Assembly: GCA_948471095.1 (NCBI GenBank)
Contig: CAOKRG010000023.1
Span: forward strand, 1 to 40,882
DNA length: 40,882 nucleotides
Reading direction: 5' to 3'
From: an uncultured Oscillospiraceae bacterium
GTDB taxonomy: Bacteria; Bacillota; Clostridia; Oscillospirales; Acutalibacteraceae
The notes below the pieces were generated by a model. It was not told where the DNA came from. It was given only the letters and a program-made list of their open reading frames with translations, and searched no databases. The position numbers were made by a program, and so were the translations under genes. Positions 39,138 through 40,882 of the stretch are shown in pieces. The stretch's first letter is position 1; each line of letters starts with the position of its first letter.

Positions 39138-39614
39138 TTATTGCTCAATAATTTTTCGGAGCATAGCGGCAACGCTCAAGTCCACTTCGCCGCTGTTCGC
39201 CGTATGGACGCTGACAGCGAGATCACGGAGCAGATACCAGTATTGCAGGGTCCTGTCCAAATCCCGGCCCAGGCGGGAGAGGTCACAGACCAGCAGAATG
39301 TCAACGTCTCCATCCACCGCCTCATTGTGAAACTCCAACAGGCCGGGGCGGTGATCAAATTTCAGCCCGCTTGCTATATCGCTGGAAGTGCCGACGATTT
39401 CAAAGTCATGCTCTTTACCAAGCCGCATTATGTAGTAGTCCGGCAATGCGTCTTCTTCCCGTTGAAGGCCCTTCGCCGTGCCGAATTCCTGCAAGGCCAA
39501 TTCCCGCGCCTTCTTCAAGGTCAGCTTCACGCCGTCGCGCAACGGGCTTTTGCGGTGTTCCCGCTTGAAAATCGCCGCTTGCACTTCGGCGGTTGTCTTC
39601 TGTTTCCTTGCCAT
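39138..39614 (-). CDS. Resolvase-domain protein without the N-terminal catalytic Ser
   Basis: A 158-residue protein. Residues about 75-145 match the serine recombinase domain: ASGLKFDHRPGLLEFHNEA, then ILLVCDLSRLGRDLDRTLQY and DLAVSVHTANSGEVD. The usual start (Y-x-R-x-S-T) holding the nucleophilic Ser is absent; in its place are about 60 unrelated, Lys/Glu-rich residues and DYYIMRLGKEHDFEIVG. The DNA-binding C-terminal domain is also missing. It may be a decayed recombinase or a regulatory relative. AAAGGAG precedes the ATG. It follows the HTH gene by 27 bases, and GC is lower than in the neighbours. Confidence 0.72.
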   Translation of the reverse strand: MARKQKTTAEVQAAIFKREHRKSPLRDGVKLTLKKARELALQEFGTAKGLQREEDALPDYYIMRLGKEHDFEIVGTSSDIASGLKFDHRPGLLEFHNEAVDGDVDILLVCDLSRLGRDLDRTLQYWYLLRDLAVSVHTANSGEVDLSVAAMLRKIIEQ

Positions 39615-39641
39615 AGTTTGAACAGCTCCTTTCTGCCGCCG

Positions 39642-40244
39642 TTACGTCAGAATGTCAAAAAGTGTTTGTTGCTGTGCTTCGTACTGCTGATTTCTAATTT
39701 CTATTTCAATCAGCGCTTCCACCTGTTCAAGCGACTTTCCATATTTGAAGCCATGCGGAACAATATTTTTTTCTTCGTTCAGCCGCCGCAACTCTTCCCA
39801 CAATTCCGGATACATTATTTTTGTGTGCGCTAACTCCGAATAGCCTTGATTTGGACAAAACCAGCACCCGCCGCGCCTTGAAAAGCTGTATGTAGGTGAA
39901 AGCAACCCATATTCTTTGCAAAGGTCATACGCCATTTGTTCCGTAAATCCGAAGCGTTGAAGAAGAGATATTCTGTTTGTTCCTTTCATCCGCTCTATGT
40001 CCGGCCCCTTTGCCCGCAAATGCTCTTGATACTTCCGTTCTGCAACGTCCGCGCAATATCGCAACACGGGTTCCAGTTCGCTTGTAAGCTGTTCGCACAT
40101 TCCCCGCGCAATTTCATTGTATACGGTTTTCAGGCAAACGCCCAAAGCTTCCGCAATTTTCGGTTTCGGCGTTTTTATCTTTAGCATACGTTCAAGGGAA
40201 AGCCGATCTTCCCACTTCAAATGCTGATTCCCTTTGTAATTCAT
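39642..40244 (-). CDS. IS30-like HTH fused to a PAPS-reductase-type C-terminal domain
   Basis: A 200-residue chimera. Residues 1-80 are an IS30/HTH_38-type DNA-binding region (HLKWEDRLSLERMLK, KPKIAEALGVCLKTVYNEI) followed by RYCADVAERKYQEHLRAKG, as in clostridial mobile-element regulators. From about residue 84 the sequence switches to the C-terminal part of phage and mobile-element PAPS reductase-like proteins: ISLLQRFGFTEQMAYDLCKE, YGLLSP, RGGCWFCPNQ and YPELWEELRRLNEE, where the CxxC probably binds metal. The catalytic PP-loop half is missing. GGAGGG lies before the ATG. Function unknown. Confidence 0.72.
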   Translation of the reverse strand: MNYKGNQHLKWEDRLSLERMLKIKTPKPKIAEALGVCLKTVYNEIARGMCEQLTSELEPVLRYCADVAERKYQEHLRAKGPDIERMKGTNRISLLQRFGFTEQMAYDLCKEYGLLSPTYSFSRRGGCWFCPNQGYSELAHTKIMYPELWEELRRLNEEKNIVPHGFKYGKSLEQVEALIEIEIRNQQYEAQQQTLFDILT

Positions 40245-40260
40245 AGGCCCTCCATGCAGG

Positions 40261-40295
40261 AAAACCCGCCCAAGCTATAAGCAAGGGCGGGTTTT
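40261..40295 (-). terminator. Terminator between the 58-residue gene and the HTH chimera
   Basis: AAAACCCGCCC (40261-40271) and GGGCGGGTTTT (40285-40295) form an 11-bp stem with a 13-base loop and T-rich ends on both strands. It may reduce read-through from the small upstream gene. Confidence 0.65.
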
Positions 40296-40313
40296 CGTTT
40301 TCGCTATTCTCTG

Positions 40314-40490
40314 TTATTCCCCGTTCGTCTGCTGTGCCGCCGCGTCAAGCGTTGTTTCTATCCATTCATTCAACGACTTTCCCGCCGCCTTTGCCGCGGC
40401 AATGTATAGTTCCTTTTTCCCTTTTTTGACTGCTGGATAGAGCCGCTCAATTTCCCGCCGTTTGCCGAGCGTCAAACAAATTCCCGCCAT
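40314..40490 (-). CDS. Small RHH-like protein, 58 residues
   Basis: A short minus-strand gene with AGGAGG seven bases before its ATG. The product starts MAGICLTLGKRREIERLYPA, is basic in the first half, and has a C-terminal helix pair ELYIAAAKAAGKSLNEWIET that resembles the Arc/MetJ-type ribbon-helix-helix proteins found in mobile elements (strand, then helix with GKSLNEWI). It is likely a DNA-binding regulator of this small cassette. Family assignment is from pattern only. Confidence 0.65.
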   Translation of the reverse strand: MAGICLTLGKRREIERLYPAVKKGKKELYIAAAKAAGKSLNEWIETTLDAAAQQTNGE

Positions 40491-40602
40491 TTTCCCGCCT
40501 CCTCTCTCCGTTTTTCGATAAAAAAATAGCGCGTCCGAGCTAAATAGCTCTTTCGCACTTAATGATATACCGCGCCCTTTGCAAAAAAACTGAAAAAAGG
40601 GC

Positions 40603-40631
40603 TTGACAAATGCCGTCCTCTGTCGTATAAT
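40603..40631 (+). promoter_or_regulatory. Promoter of the tRNA-Asp/tRNA-Thr transcript
   Basis: TTGACA (40603-40608) and TATAAT (40626-40631) are perfect and 17 bases apart. Transcription starts near 40638, about 28 bases before the tRNA. Confidence 0.9.
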
Positions 40632-40665
40632 TAGGTAGTCGCCTGGAGAGAAGGGCGATGGAAAA

Positions 40666-40742
40666 GGCCCGGTAGTTCAGTTGGTTAGAACGCTAGCCTG
40701 TCACGCTAGAGGTCGACGGTTCGAGCCCGTTCCGGGTCGCCA
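40666..40742 (+). tRNA. tRNA-Asp (GTC)
   Basis: The cloverleaf is complete. The acceptor stem GGCCCGG pairs with CCGGGTC, the D stem is GTTC/GAAC, the anticodon stem CTAGC/GCTAG holds loop CTGTCAC with anticodon GTC at 40700-40702, and the T loop is TTCGAGC. The discriminator is G, and CCA is encoded (40740-40742). Confidence 0.97.
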
Positions 40743-40745
40743 AGA

Positions 40746-40824
40746 GTTCGCAGGATGAAGTAAAAGCGAACCAGAGTTTGCACAGCAAACTCGTTGAGTT
40801 CACACAGCGAAGCGGAGTGAACTC
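40746..40824 (+). repeat. Three short hairpins between two tRNA genes
   Basis: GTTCGC...GCGAAC (40746-40771), GAGTTTGC-aca-GCAAACTC (40774-40792) and GAGTTCAC...GTGAACTC (40796-40824) fill the 86-base spacer between the tRNAs. They resemble the hairpin modules in other intergenic regions and would be part of the precursor transcript. Confidence 0.75.
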
Positions 40825-40828
40825 ATGT

Positions 40829-40882
40829 GCTGCTATGGCTCAGGTGGTAGAGCACATCCTTGGTAAGGATGAGGTCTCCAGT
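40829..40882 (+). tRNA. tRNA-Thr (GGT), cut by the window end
   Basis: The 5' part reads acceptor GCTGCTA, D stem GCTC/GAGC, anticodon stem CATCC/GGATG with loop TTGGTAA, anticodon GGT at 40862-40864. The T arm is cut off by the window edge. Confidence 0.85.

Noticed and set aside
40500-40742. tRNA-Asp as attachment site for the mobile-like cassette
   Set aside because: The cassette lies on the 5' side of the tRNA, with the intact promoter between, whereas integrases normally use the 3' end. No direct repeat of the tRNA end was found to the left.

Overview
The window is a GC-rich chromosomal segment of a Gram-positive anaerobe, most likely a Clostridia member of the Oscillospiraceae/Ruminococcaceae type. 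This placement is inferred from strong GGAGG ribosome binding sites, consensus sigma-A promoters, the atpBEF-A-GDC order, a GlpO-type/FAD oxidoreductase/DUF1667 trio, DegV, a YczE-like protein, and CCA-encoded tRNA-Asp. The genus cannot be fixed from sequence reading alone.

Layout. 1-4.2 kb: rpsT (UUG start), a 49-residue single-pass membrane protein, a truncated methyltransferase, an aldo/keto reductase and an orphan peptide-binding lipoprotein. 4.2-9.0 kb (minus): a small membrane protein, then a likely five-gene operon (YihY-like protein, two tandem Nudix hydrolases, rimO, pgsA). 9.1-13.2 kb: asnA facing an asnB/DUF5694-like pair, so both asparagine synthetase types sit together. 13.3-19.8 kb (minus): the F-type ATP synthase operon from a perfect TTGACA-17-TATAAT promoter. 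It has no separate delta gene; the C-terminal half of delta is fused in frame to the N terminus of alpha. 20.1-22.8 kb: a phosphohexomutase coupled to mnmA. 22.8-27.6 kb: three unrecognised small genes, a YfcE-type phosphoesterase, a YdcF-type membrane protein and a phosphatase-fold protein lacking its catalytic His, between dense repeats. 27.6-35.2 kb (minus): MATE exporter, GNAT, thioredoxin and its reductase, a HAD phosphatase, and a GlpO-like three-gene redox operon divergent from xylB. 37-38.8 kb: degV and a YczE-like protein. 38.8-40.5 kb: a lower-GC cassette with mobile-element signatures (58-residue RHH-like protein, HTH/PAPS-reductase-tail chimera, resolvase domain without its catalytic Ser). 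The end holds tRNA-Asp and a partial tRNA-Thr.

The most unusual feature besides the delta-alpha fusion is a family of intergenic repeats made of short hairpins, often with 2-4 nt loops and joined by conserved linkers. They occur at about ten places, mostly in gaps between genes. Between copies the arms change in a compensated way (for example TTGGC/GCCAA versus TTCGC/GCGAA), which suggests selection on folded RNA or DNA. One module is found nested inside the loop of another. The functional themes of the genes are translation and tRNA maturation, membrane lipid and energy metabolism, asparagine synthesis, and thiol and glycerol-phosphate-type redox.
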